This document shows positions 1 to 12,800 of a stretch of 64,000 bases of DNA, in pieces. A program made the position numbers and the translations under genes. The stretch covers positions 496,001-560,000 of the forward strand of contig BDIU01000089.1 of NCBI GenBank assembly GCA_002118135.1. Direction: 5' to 3'. Below the pieces are notes generated by a model that was given only the letters and a program-made list of their open reading frames with translations, did not search any database and was not told the DNA's origin. Position 1 is the first letter of the stretch, and the number at the start of each line of letters is the position of its first letter. Source of the DNA: Trebouxia sp. TZW2008 (lineage: Eukaryota; Chlorophyta; Trebouxiophyceae; Trebouxiales; Trebouxiaceae).

Positions 1-840
1 AAAATGAAAGGTTGCAACATACGGTTCAAATCGGTTCTAGACCCCAGCCCCCCTCTCACCCTTTCCCCCGCCTTTTGCTTTTGTTGCTGCTCGCACAGCT
101 TTGTGATTGCAGTTCTATCACCCGTTTTTCCTGGCTGCGCGGCTCAGACGGTGATATACTCTCACGAAGTCAGAAAGGAGTAAGGTGGCTGTTTTAATGG
201 CTGTTGTGATGCCTATTTTGAGGTGGACGTTGCTGGCAGGGTGATCAGTGCTTCTAGCTGTGAGCACTACCAGAAGTAGCAGTGCTGGCTGTATTTCATG
301 TTGTAGGAGTTGTATCGAAATGATGCCCCACAGACCCAATTTCGCAACAGCTGTGATGCGAGTTGGGATTTGTATCATATAGTCTCATAACCCCATTGTC
401 TGGACAAGTGCAGCAACGTACAACATGCTTGCTCCAGCGGTCTGACTCTGCAAGTCTGTGCTTTGCTTGATGCGCATTGCTGAAACGGACGGTTGCAAGA
501 CATGTCAAGAAGCTGCTTTGCTACTGGCAGAACAGTTCTCACATTGTCAACCCTGCTGCATGACCATGGCCAGAGTTCACTTCGTCAGCTCGTCATGACT
601 GTTGCATCCATCCTGATGGTGACGGTCATCGTGCTGGCACGCATTGGTGTTATGAGGCATGCAGTCATGACAATTGCTGCTTTGCCTGCTGAGCATGCTG
701 GGTTTACCCTACAAGGTAGTCAACACCCTATCCTACGCAGCGGTGACTTTTTTGGTTCACAACTGCAGAAGCAAATGGCGTAGGCCCGGCTATGTAGTCT
801 CCCCAGCGCACAGAAGCTCAGCGCGCCTGCTGATCAGGAC
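1..840. other. Upstream region without a recognisable gene
   Basis: No reading frame here resembles a known protein and none is bounded by convincing splice sites that join it to the flippase downstream. A pyrimidine-rich tract lies near 45-80. The segment just before position 841 is slightly richer in CG dinucleotides than the introns, which fits a 5' leader of the next gene. I see nothing else in it. Confidence 0.5.
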
Positions 841-3800
841 ATGGCAAACTACGACACCTGGGGTCAGAGCAGTCGTGGACTGCTGAACGATTTCTCCCTT
901 CAGGCGTATGGGGCAGAGACGGTGCCGCTGAGCACTCGTGCACACAGCCATGTTCCTTCGGAGGTCGAGTTTTCCGAGATCGACTTAGGGAACGAAGCCC
1001 CTGTGCAACAAAATGCCAAAGTGAGCCAAGTCAGTGGCGTAGGGCAAGCAAGGGCCTTGCAACTAGCTTCTGTTTGCACAGTGTAGCTGAGCATCTTGCA
1101 GTACGTAATCAAATGGACTCTTCACTGCCTGGGAGCTGCGTCAATAGACTGGCGCTTGTGCAGGGTGTGATCAGCCTATGCTGTTTGTCTGCATTACAGT
1201 TGTCACTGCTGGTTCAGGTCAAAGTTCCCATTCTTGGTGAGCCTGCAGCTCCTGGCACCAACAAGACCGTCCTTGCACGTGCTCCTGCGGATTCTGTTGC
1301 TGCACCTGGCTTTTCTGGCGAAGGCGAATCATGCCGAACTGTCATTGTTCGCACAGAAGGACCAGTGCCTGCAAAAGTAAGTTTCGAGGCTTTGTCGACT
1401 TATGATGGCATGTTGCCGTAACCGCAATCTTGAGTGTCTGCTTTGTTCTGAATCTGTGCACACCGTCATCAAGCTTCATCATCAGACATGCTGCTATGCA
1501 ATGCAGTGTGATACCTTTGCTTGCCAAGCCAGTCAGCGTCCATCAGAGCCTGTTTGACATCACAATTACCGTGCATGTTACAATTTTTTTAAAGCACCTC
1601 ATCAGTGGCTGCATGACGTGCCAGAGCTTGCTGTACAATGACACAACAGACTTCAGTTACTATCAGAAGCATCCCAGATCTCAGCAAGCTGGCAGCAGAA
1701 ACACCTGCTGTTCCTGTCTATATCTTGCGTAGTTAATAGCAGCGAGCAAACGGCTCATACATGAGCAATGTCTTAATGTCTGTACCAGGCTGCAATCATT
1801 GGAATGACAAGTCAATTCAGGAGCCTGACTGTGACTGTTGCGATATCCAGGAGCAGCCTTCAGGCTGTTCTGCAACAAGCTGGGATTTCTGGAACCGTTG
1901 GCCTTAACAACCAACAGCATCAGGACACCCAAATACACTTGCTCAGTTTCTTGCCAGTCAATCTGTTTCAGCAAATCAACAGAGTAGCCAACACAATGCC
2001 AGTCAACTCAGAACGCTGGCTGTGACTGTTGCAATATCCAGGAGGAGCCTTCAGGCTGTTCTGCAGCAAGCTGGGATTTCTGGAAGTGTTGGGCTTAACA
2101 AGCAACAACATCAGAACAGCCAAATACGCTTGCTCAGTTTCTTGCCAGTCAATCTGTTTCAGCAATTAACAGAGTAGCCAACACAATGCCAGTCAACTCA
2201 GAACGCTGGCTGTGACTGTTGCAGTATCCAGGAGGAGCCTTCAGGTCATTCTGCACCAAGTTGGGGGTTTTGGACCCCTTGGGCCTGCCAGGAAACAGCA
2301 TCAGGACAGCCAAGTACACAGTACTCAGTTTTCTGCCGGTCAATCTGTTCCAGCAGTTCACCAGAGTGGCCAACATGTACTTCCTGTTCATCGCTTTCCT
2401 TCAGCTGATTCCTGGGTTGTCCCCTACGTCATGGGTCACAACAGTCGGCCCATTGTGTTTTGTCCTGTTCATCAATGGCATCAAGGTAAGCTTCAGTAGC
2501 GATTGTATGCAAGCTGTTTTGCCCTGCCCTTCCTTGCCTTGCCTTGCTGCGGCTTGCCTTGTCTGCATCCCAACTTGCCATGGTAGCTGCTGCTGCTGCT
2601 CAGAAGCAGCGAAGCATGCAAAGTTCCTACCTGCGGTGACAGCATGCGCAGTCACTGCCAGTGCATGCGGCCATGCTGTGCATCCTGAACAATGGTTCAC
2701 GCTTCTCATTGTGCCCACTCTGGATCATCATGTGCAGATTGTCCAGACACTGCAAATTGAAGCACGTGAAGCACTACGCAAGACGCACAGCACAGCCCAA
2801 TACATTGTACAATGCAAAAATGCTCTTGTGTTGGCACTGCACTTCCTGCTTTATGCATGTCAGCCTGCCAAGAGAGTTGCATCATTGCTCATTGGTCTCC
2901 TGATGAACGACAAAGACAGCATTGTCTGCTTCATGCAGGAGATATCAGATGACATGGGTCGGCATAGGAGTGATGCACAGGTGAACAATGCTGATGTTAC
3001 CGTATTACGGGGTCATGAAGAAATCATCAGCCAGTGGAAGCATTTGCAGCCTGGAGACCTTGTCAAGGTCTGTTGCTTTTGCCCTACATGTTTTTGACCA
3101 TATTTGGCTTGATTTGTGCTTCACACAAAGGCTTGTGCAGAAATTGTCTTTCTGGCTGCTTGCGGTCATATAGGTTGCTGTAGCTGCAAGCACATTTGCA
3201 GTCAGAAAGGCAAAATAACAATGTTTTGCTGAGGCTAAGCATCACATCTGAGAGTCTGGTCAGCAATGATGAGACGTGCACAAGTTGCACAATTCTGCAG
3301 TGACACAATCAGGGAATGACAAGCATGTTGGCAGGTGGCTGCAGGTTGCCAGATTCCAGCCGATCTATTGTTCATGTCTTCATCAGACAGCGCTGACCTG
3401 TGCTATGTGGAAACAGCCAATCTGGATGGCGAAAGCAACCTCAAGCTGAAGTACTGCTACAGAGGCACCAAGATCATTGCCAGCGCTGTGGATGCCAGGA
3501 CATTTGCTGCAGGCTGTTGGGTCGAATGCGAGAAGCCCAACGAAAGGTAAGTGATGCTGAACAATGGCAAACCTGCAGGCACCCTAGGCTGGGTCACAAC
3601 AGATGCAGGTTGCGGCAGGATTGTAGAAATGATAGACAGCTGCCAGCACATGCAGCTGTGTGAAAGGCGACTGTGTTTCAGAAGAAGCACTCTGTATGTG
3701 ACTAGCTTGTATGAGCTCAGATTGGCAACCTTTGCATGCACAGGTTAGGTTTTGCCCAGGTAGAAATGGCTGTGGTTATACACGTCGTATGCATTTGAGG

Positions 3801-6800
3801 GGGTAGTGGTGAAGGCAGGCAGTAGTGATTGTACGGGGTCAGAGCGGCAATGCTTGCAAGACATGAGATATGTCTTGTCAACGCCATGTCTTAATGGTCA
3901 TGGCCCCGCAGGCTGTACATATGCCAGAAGGCAGTGGTGCTCAGGTTACTGTATGCTCAGGCAGAATCAATTATTGTCTGCACAGGCTGCACGTGATGCA
4001 GGGGGCATTGGTGGAGGCACATGGCAGCAGGGGTGTTATAAGATAAGACTCACTCAATTTGCTTGTACCAGCGCCTGCTTTGTGACTATGGCAATGTAAC
4101 TTGGAAAAACAATCATCGCTGTCTTCATGCAGGCTGTATGTATTTGAGGGAGCAGTGGTGAAGGCAGATGGCAGCAGGGATCCCCTAGATGTAGCAAACC
4201 TGCTGCTAAGGGGCTGCACCCTGCGCAACACTGACTGGGTCATTGGCCTGGTGCTGTTTGCCGGCCTAGACACCAAGATCTTCCGCAACAGAGTGCGAGC
4301 CCCAAGAAAGGCAAGCGCCTCGTCTGGTGGCAACATCAAACATGTACACAACAAGCTACATGCTGTCAGTCAGTCATCAGTGCGGTTGCAATGGGCTCTC
4401 CAAGTCCGCTAAGCATTACAGGCAATCAATCCTCAGGCCTATGCCTTTATGATCAATGACTTCCCTGGAAATGCTCTGATTTGAAGCCTTTTCTTGAGAG
4501 CCTATTGAGTGTTTCCCAAATTTTATTACTTGGGCTCTGGGAAACATTCAGACTTTGTAAACCAGGGCTTTGAAGACGCCCCTCTGTCCTGCAAATACTC
4601 TAAACTTCAGTTGTGCATGCAGGTGACGCAGCTGGAGCAGAACATGAATGTGCTGGTGGGCATCATGTTCCTAGTGCAAGTGCTGATCTCCGTGCTGTGC
4701 GCGCTGGGCCAGAACAACTTCAACACCATGTACCTGCGCGACATGTGGTACCTCACAGCTCCCATGTGAGTCTCGCTTTCTGTTGCTTTTGATATTGTCA
4801 GCTTCAACGTGAGGCTGACGCTCTGATCCTTTTGACTTTGGCAGCCGCCATGTGAGTCTGAAACCCTGTTGCTTTCAGGCCTTGTGCTGCATGCCCATCA
4901 TCAGCAAACTCACCATGCTGTCAACCCCCCCCTTCCATATCAAGCAATGCAATGCTGTCTTGAACATCATTGCAGCATTCAATGCTTGACTGCACTTGAT
5001 TGCCGCCTTTTGCACTGCAGAGGTGTCAACACACTTGCATCAGAGCAGTGCCAAGCAGCTGCAGTGACGTTGAAAAACAACGCGTCGTGACATCTGTTTG
5101 TCTGCACATGCTTGGTGCATATGCTACATGTGCCTCACTCAAGTTTCACCAGACAACTCCTCGACGGCCACTGGGGTTTTGACCATGCCCTAATTTGCAC
5201 CCATACTTCCCTTGCATGGCTGCAGGCTGTTCCCTGACCTGCCCCCAGGGGGAGGGGCTGTTCTGGTGCAATTCTTGCGCTTCATCATCCTGCTGAACCA
5301 GCTCATCCCCATCTCCTTGTATGTCACCCTGGAGTTGGTCAAGGTCATGCAGTGCACCCTGCTCAGCTGGGATCAGCACATGTACCACAAGCCCACTGCC
5401 ACGCCTTTCCTGTGCCGCACCACAACCCTCAATGAAGAGCTGGGCCAAGTGCAGTACGTGCTGACAGACAAAACAGGTCAGCAAACACTGACAGCTCTGT
5501 AACCACTACACTCTGTGCAAAGTTTTGCGGCATATGCATCAGCTTAGGTGTGAGTGGTATCGCAGATACTCTCATGGCCAAGTGACCTTTGAGTCTCAAA
5601 CACTGACAGCTCACAGAGCACCTGTCAGCTGGTGCCTGGTGCATGTATGTATCCTTGCAAGGGCTGCCTGCACATTTGCTAGGCGTTGGTGTTTGAATGA
5701 CATGTAGCTCATGCCAACCGCTAGGCTGGCTTATAGAGTTCCTCTCGGAAATTGCTAGGATTGCAAGTGTGCTCTTGACAAGTGACTAACACCTTGTCAG
5801 CATGTGCACTGTTGGCAGCTTTGAATGTGGGTCTCGTCAAGCCATGTTGCGCACTGCTTGCATCCAGCAGTGCATGACTTACCAGACTTGCACTTGCTGT
5901 GCTCTGATCAGCAGCTGAGCACATGATGCTTCAGCAAAGCAAGGCAGGGGCACAAGATTGCTACCTGACACAGAGCAATGTGCCAGGCAGGCAGACAATT
6001 TGAAAAGTGACAGCAGACAGACAGACAGTCAGGCAGGCAGGCAGGCAGACAAACAGACAGATGGACAAAATCAACAATCAAGCTAAAGACAGCCCAACAG
6101 ACAGACAGAAAGAAACACAGACAGACAGATAACAGGCAGCCAGACAGACAGGCCAGCAAGCAGGCCTACTCAGCAATCAAGCAGCAAGCAGACAGAGGCG
6201 CAAAGACTCAAACTGTCAGCCATCCAGCATGTCACCCAGCCAGCTAGCTGGTACATCAGAGAAAGTCAAACAGCTGACTTTTGATAGTGGCTGCATGCTG
6301 CAGGCACCTTGACGCAGAACATCATGGGCTTTGTGTGGTGCAGCATCAGCGGGCGCCTGTATAGCAAGCAAGCCCCTGAACAGTTGGATACCCCTCACAC
6401 CATCACTCAAGACCCTGAACTGCTGGACTCTCTGAAGAAGAAGGGTTCAGAGCAGCATCAGCAGGCTGAAGATTTCCTGACCCACCTTGCTGTGTGCAAC
6501 ACTGTGGTGCCTGCTACCTCCGCCACAGGGCAGCTCATATACCAGGTGTGTCTGTCAAAGCCGTTTCACCCAAGCTGTTGAGATGATGCTGAGCATGCCT
6601 GGAACCTGATTCATGACAGGGCTCCAGCAATCCCTGTTGTCAGAGAGACAGAATTGTTGCTTTCCATGTTGCTGTATGAGATGCAGGCATTGTTGTTCTC
6701 TGACACACCATTTGACGGCATCGCATGTGGTGACATTGCTGACCACCTCACTTTCTCCAATGTCAAAGTCAGCAGTCAAGGCACCAGATAGACACAATGG

Positions 6801-9800
6801 TATGCAGGCAGCTTCACCAGATGAGGAGGCCCTGGTGCAGGGAGCCGCTATGCTTGGCTTCAAACTCCTTTCTAGATCTATTGACCAGGTCAGCCAGCCT
6901 GTGCACCAATGCAGCATGTATGTCATGAGCTGTCAAGTCACAGCGTCTGCAAGGAACTTTTGGGATCTGAGCTGTCTGTCAGGGCCCTTTGCGATGAATG
7001 TCTGCATATCTCTGCTTTTGATGGCAACGCCAGCCGGGCACATGAGGTGAGCTCATCTGATAATCACATTGAGGACTGTTGAAATGCCTGCTGTGGTCAG
7101 TGTCAACTTGCAACAATAGGCTGTCCTGCAGCACAGAAGCAGTTGCCTTATGCAGACAGCGATCACGCACTATAGCACAGGGGTTTCACAGAGCACGGTC
7201 TTTTTTTGGTTGCAGGTGGTGATGGAGGTGCAGGGGCAGGCAATGCATTCATGGTAGCATCACACACACCAGTGGCTGCACTGATCCTGAATCCAGGTCT
7301 CTGCATGCAGTGCAACATAGACAGCGCAGCACAGAAGTATCATAGAACACAGTGTTTGCTTGGTCGCAGGTGGTGGTGGAGGTGCAGGGCAAGCCTGTGC
7401 AGCTGGAAGTGTTAGCTGTGCTGGAGTTCAACAGCGACAGGAAGCGCATGAGCATCCTCTGCCGCTTGCCTGATGGCAGGTGGGTTTCTGCTGGTAATGG
7501 TCTTGAACAGTATTCACAGAAATAGCGACAATTGTCACGATGCCAGCAGCAACAGTAGCAACAAATGTGATAACACCATTCAGCATAGTTGGTACCGTGG
7601 TGATGCTGAGTATGGTCATGATAGCAGCTGTGATGATTGTGCTGAACCAATCACAATGTTAATCGCTGCAGCAATAGCAGCAATGATAGCTACTTCAGGC
7701 AGTGCAATCTCCTTGCTACATGGAAGTTGCTCTGTGCAGGGTGCGGCTGTACTGCAAAGGAGCTGACAGCATGATCTATGCTCGCCTAGCGCCTGGGCAG
7801 GCTGTAGAGCAGGCTAGCCAGCCGCACCTTGCTGACATGGCCCGCCAAGGGCTGCGTACTCTGTGTCTCGGCCAGCGAGACATCCCTGACAAAGAATACC
7901 AATTGTGGAGCTCAGCCTATCATGAGGCCAGTGTAGCTTTGCAAGGCAGGGAAGAAGCAGTGGGGGCCCAGGCAGAGGTCATAGAGAAGGGGCTGACCCT
8001 GCTGGGGGCGACTGGGGTAGAGGACCGCCTGCAGGAGGGGGTGCCTCAAGCCATCTCAACCCTCTCAGCTGCTGGCATCAAGGTTAGCCCTACTCCAACA
8101 CTTTTCTTTGTTTGTTTCAGCCTTTCATCAGTGGGACATTTGCCTTTTCTTTGAGGCAAACACTGATCAGCTGCCTTTGATTGCCAGACACATTCACCTG
8201 TGGTATTGGTCAATCCCAAAAAGTGTCTTGAATCTTGGCACCAGCTGCAAGCTCCTCTTGGCCAACACCCATGCAATCCTTGCTCCATCAATGCTACACT
8301 GATTTCACATGCAAGCCTGACCTTTGCACCACACAAAAGGCTTGCCCAATCTTGGGCTGCTGTCAATGAAGCCAGGTCCTCGCACAGAGTCAGCAGTAAG
8401 AGCCAGCTTGATCTTGTTTGACAATGATGCCAATGGCAATGCTGAGAGTGCAAGCACTGCTGTCTAAAAGTGATAGGTGCTACAGGTGTGGGTGTTGACA
8501 GGGGACAAGCTGGAGACAGCCTTCAGCATTTCGCTGTCCTGACACCTCACCAAGCTCATGATCATCAGGGAGAATGACCTGGCATGTCTAACCTGATGAG
8601 TGTGACAGGTGCAAGTGTTGACACGGGACAAGCTGGAGAGACGCATGCATCTAATCAGAATTGCTGTGTAAGTCTGATGCTGTTGATGATTTTGGCAGGT
8701 GTGGGTGCTGACGGGGGACAAGCTGGAGACAGCCATCAGCATTGCCTGTCCTGCCGCCTCTTCACGCACCACATCAAGCTCATGATCATATGCAAGAATG
8801 ATCTAGCATGTCCAACGCTGATGATTTGATGGGTTGCTTGACTCATGTGATCAAGTGCAACAGGTGCGGGTGGTGAACGGGGACAAGCTGGAGACAGCTA
8901 TCAGCATCTGTCTGTCCTGCCATCTATGCACGCCCTGCACCAAGTTCATGGTCACCAGGGAGAATCACGTGGCAGATGTCTCAACCTAACAAGTGTGATT
9001 CATATCTAAGTCATTGGCAGGTGTGGGTGCTGACTGGGGACAAGCTGGAGACAGCCATCAGCATTTCCTTGTCCTGTCACCTCTTCACGCACCACACCAA
9101 GCTCATGATCATCAGGGAGAATGACCTAGCAGACGGCACGCAAGCAGTGTCTGAAGCGCTGGTGATCAAGGCAACTGAAGCTGAAAGAATCAATGCTGAA
9201 GAGCTGCAACAGGGCCGCAGGTAACACATAGCAGACAACATAAGCTAAGCGCCTCATTGCATGAAGGTTCTGAAGCCTGTCTGGAGTGAGACTGATTCAT
9301 AATATGGCAACATCATGCATTGGAAACAGTGTCTGAAGCGCTGGTCATCAAGGCAACAGAAGCTGCCAGGATCAATGCTGAAGAGCTGCAAGTAACGCGC
9401 AGGTAGCATATGTGCAATGGCATGACAACGCATGGCAGAAGTCAGCAAGTGAGTGCAAACAATGTCCTGGCATGAAACTTGAAACATGACTGAAGATGTG
9501 GGTCATGTCATGGCTGGTGACAGGCCAAATGTGGGGCTGGTTATTGAGGGTGCCCTGCTGCGGCACAATGCCCTGCCCTGCCTAATGCCGCGCAAAGTTT
9601 GTCAATGGTGAGTGTGCTGCTAGCTGTATCCGGCAAATTACGCTGTCCATGCTCACTACAGGCCACATGTGGGATTAGTCATCGAGGGTGCAGCGCTGGC
9701 AACTGCCCTGCTGCGGCATAATGCCCTGCCCTTCTTGAGGCTGTGCCGGGCGTGCCAGGGAGTGGTGTGCTGTCGAGTGACCCCAATGCAGAAGGCTCAG

Positions 9801-12800
9801 GTGGTGGGGCTGGTCAAGAAAACTGGTGCCATCACCCTTGGTATGTTCTTCATGCATTTGTTTTGGAAGACGTCAAGACTTGATGAGCTTTTTCAAAGCA
9901 TCTCTTTGTAACGACTTTTGCCTTGACTGCCTGCTGGCATGCTATGCTCTGAGCCACGACACAGCATGCAGGAGGCCCAGTTGGACTAGTCAAGAAGACT
10001 GGTGCAATCACCCTGGGCGAGTCTGATTTCAAAGTGAATAACAGGACGCATGCAGACTGTATGATCCCATTGTTGACCCTGACACCATTGGTTACAAGAC
10101 AAGAACTTCACAAGATGGTCATCGCATGCATCAGCGATGACGTCATTGACGTGGGCGTGACCCAGACATGTCATGTCCAACATGACACTGCTGTTCACAA
10201 TATTACAGATACAAAGCTGCCGATGCCAGAAGGACATTGCAAAGTGCAGGCATTGGTGATGGCGCCAACGACGTGGGAATCATCCAGGCCGCGCACATAG
10301 GGGTGGGCATTAGTGTCAAGGAGGGAAGGGCTGCATTTTTCCCCACCAACTTTGCTCAACACATCACTGCTGTGACACCACAACTCCACATTCTCACAGG
10401 GGTGCCACTGCAGGCATTGGTGATGGCGCCAATGACGTAGGCATGATCCAGGCTGCTCACATAGGGGTAGGCATCAGTGGAAGGGAGGGAAGGCCGGCAG
10501 TGCTAGCCAATGACTTTGCCTTTGCTCATGACAGCACTGCTGTGACACAACAGCCAGAAATGCTTACAGAATGACATTGCAGGCACTGGTGATGCTGCCA
10601 ATGATGTGGGCATGCTCCAGGCTGGCGCACATAGGTGTAGGCATGAGTGGCAGGGAGGGAAGGGCATCAGTGCTACCCCGTGACTTTGCCTGTGTCATCG
10701 CCGCACCATTGCTCATGCTGACACCATTGTGCATCACAGCAAAGCCATGCTCCTTACACAAAATGTTCTGCGGGCATTGCTGACGGCGCGAATGATGTGG
10801 GAATGATCCAGGCCGCTCACATGCGGTGGGCACCAGTGGGGAAGGAGGGAAAGGCTGCAGTGCTAGCCAGCAACTGTGCCTTTGCTCATCACATCACTAA
10901 TGTGACGTCAAAACTCTGCACTGTCAGGACTGTACCTGCAGGTATTGGTGATGGTGCAAATGATGTGGGCATGATTCAGGCCGCGCACATAGGTGTAGGC
11001 ATCAGTGGCAGAGAGGGACGGGCAGCAGTACTAGCCAGCGACTTTGCCTTTGCACAGTTTCAGTACCTGGCACGGTTGCTGCTGGTCCATGGCCGCTGGT
11101 CTTACCTCCGCAACAGCGAAGTTGTGGCCTATGCTTTCTACAAAAACTTTGCCTACTGCCTGCCCAACATCTTGTTTGCTACCGTCTCAGGTATGGCACA
11201 CAGTTCAAAGTATGTAGTGCATGGAATGTTGCTTATCGCCTACTGAACGTCCTGTTTGCGACTGTCTCATATATGGCACACAGGTTTGCAACGTCCTGCC
11301 TGCCACGATCTCAAATGTGGGGTGTAGTTTTGCATTGTCCTGTTTGTCTAATGCCTGCTTAATATCCTGTTTGCCACCGTCTCAGGTGACGCATATACTG
11401 GAAGGGTTGATGTTGACCGTCTGTGTTTAGAATGTGCTGGATCACATTCAATGGCTTGTGTCCATTCAGTGCTTGTGCATCAGTACATACTGCATGCCCT
11501 GTGGGACTGTACTTGCAGTGCATGCAGGTGACATCAATCATCTCTCAGTATAGGCATGACGTCATGTCAGCCTGGCCTACTACTGCATTTGGGCTGTTCT
11601 GGCAGCCAGTCACACGGGTCGGTCTTGCTGTATACTACATGTACCAAGCCTTCTTTGCAATTGATGGATATCTTTGCACATAACACACGCCATGCATCAC
11701 AACGAGCAGTATGTGCCTCTGCCTGATACACCATGCGGCGCTTGCATTGTGATAATCGCTGACTAAAGTCTTTGGAGCCAGCAATGTGGCGGAGAAGGGC
11801 GGGAATCATTCTTTGAGTGGTGTTCAGACTCTGATCTACTTAATATGCACAAATGTTGACTCTGATCAACAAATTGTGTTGGATAGAGAGCAAATTGTTT
11901 AGTCTCAAGGCAATGTGATAAGCAAATGTACCTAATCAAGATCCAACTTAGACTCAGCATGCTCTTACTGTAAGGGACGACGATGATAGAGCATTGCAAC
12001 AGTGGGTGTGTTTGCAGCTTTGCACCAAAAAGTGCACAGACGGCTGCAGTCTTCAAGCAGTTTGCTGTTGCATGCAGGGTTCTCAGCGCAGCCCCTATAC
12101 ACTTCTTCCCTGATAGCCACCTTCAACGTGGTCTGGACATCATGGCCCACCATTGGCTATGCTGTGCTAGAACAGGTAAATGCTTTCTATGAAAATGTCA
12201 GCAAAGCAGTATCCTGACACATTGCTGTGATTTGCCATGTATGCGTGCAACTGCATAAGCATACTTTTATTGCACTCCCGCAAGTTTGCTAATGGTTCAG
12301 TCGCTAGTTGTTTGGGGAAGCTGCACGTGCTGATTGTGCTTCTGTTTCATCTTGCACCAGCTGTAGCCTTTCATGTGTGCACTGCATCACGTTATTATTG
12401 AACAGTGTGTTTGGCACTTAGCTGTGACATTGATCAGGCCTCTTCACAATGGTTGCGTATTGACTTGGCACTGCATGCAACAGGATGTGAAGGCCAGCAC
12501 AATGATTGCAATTGAATGTTCATTGACTTTGGCACAGCGTGCAGCAGGATGTGAGGGCCAGGACAGTGCTTTCAATTGATTGCTCATTGACTTCTGCACT
12601 GCATGTGACAGGATGTGCAGGCCGGCACAGTGATTGCAGCTGAATGTTGATTGACTTTGTCACAGCATGTAACAGGATGTAAAAGCCAGCACAGTGATTG
12701 CCATTGATTGCGAATTGACTTTGGCACAGGATGTGAAGGCCAGTATAGTGCTTTCAATTGATTGCTCATTGACTTTTGCACAGCATGCAACGGGACGTGA

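Noticed and set aside
5908..6159. Leu/Cys-rich frame on the minus strand
   Set aside because: Translation of the CAGA/CAGG microsatellite.
10237..10440. Frame with GDGANDV as a separate ATPase fragment gene
   Set aside because: It is a partial copy of flippase exon 15 without the rest of the enzyme.
11423..11683. Frame ending with [12 protein letters not shown] as a flippase membrane exon
   Set aside because: No donor follows and exon 15 joins exon 16 directly in phase to give SGFSAQPLY.
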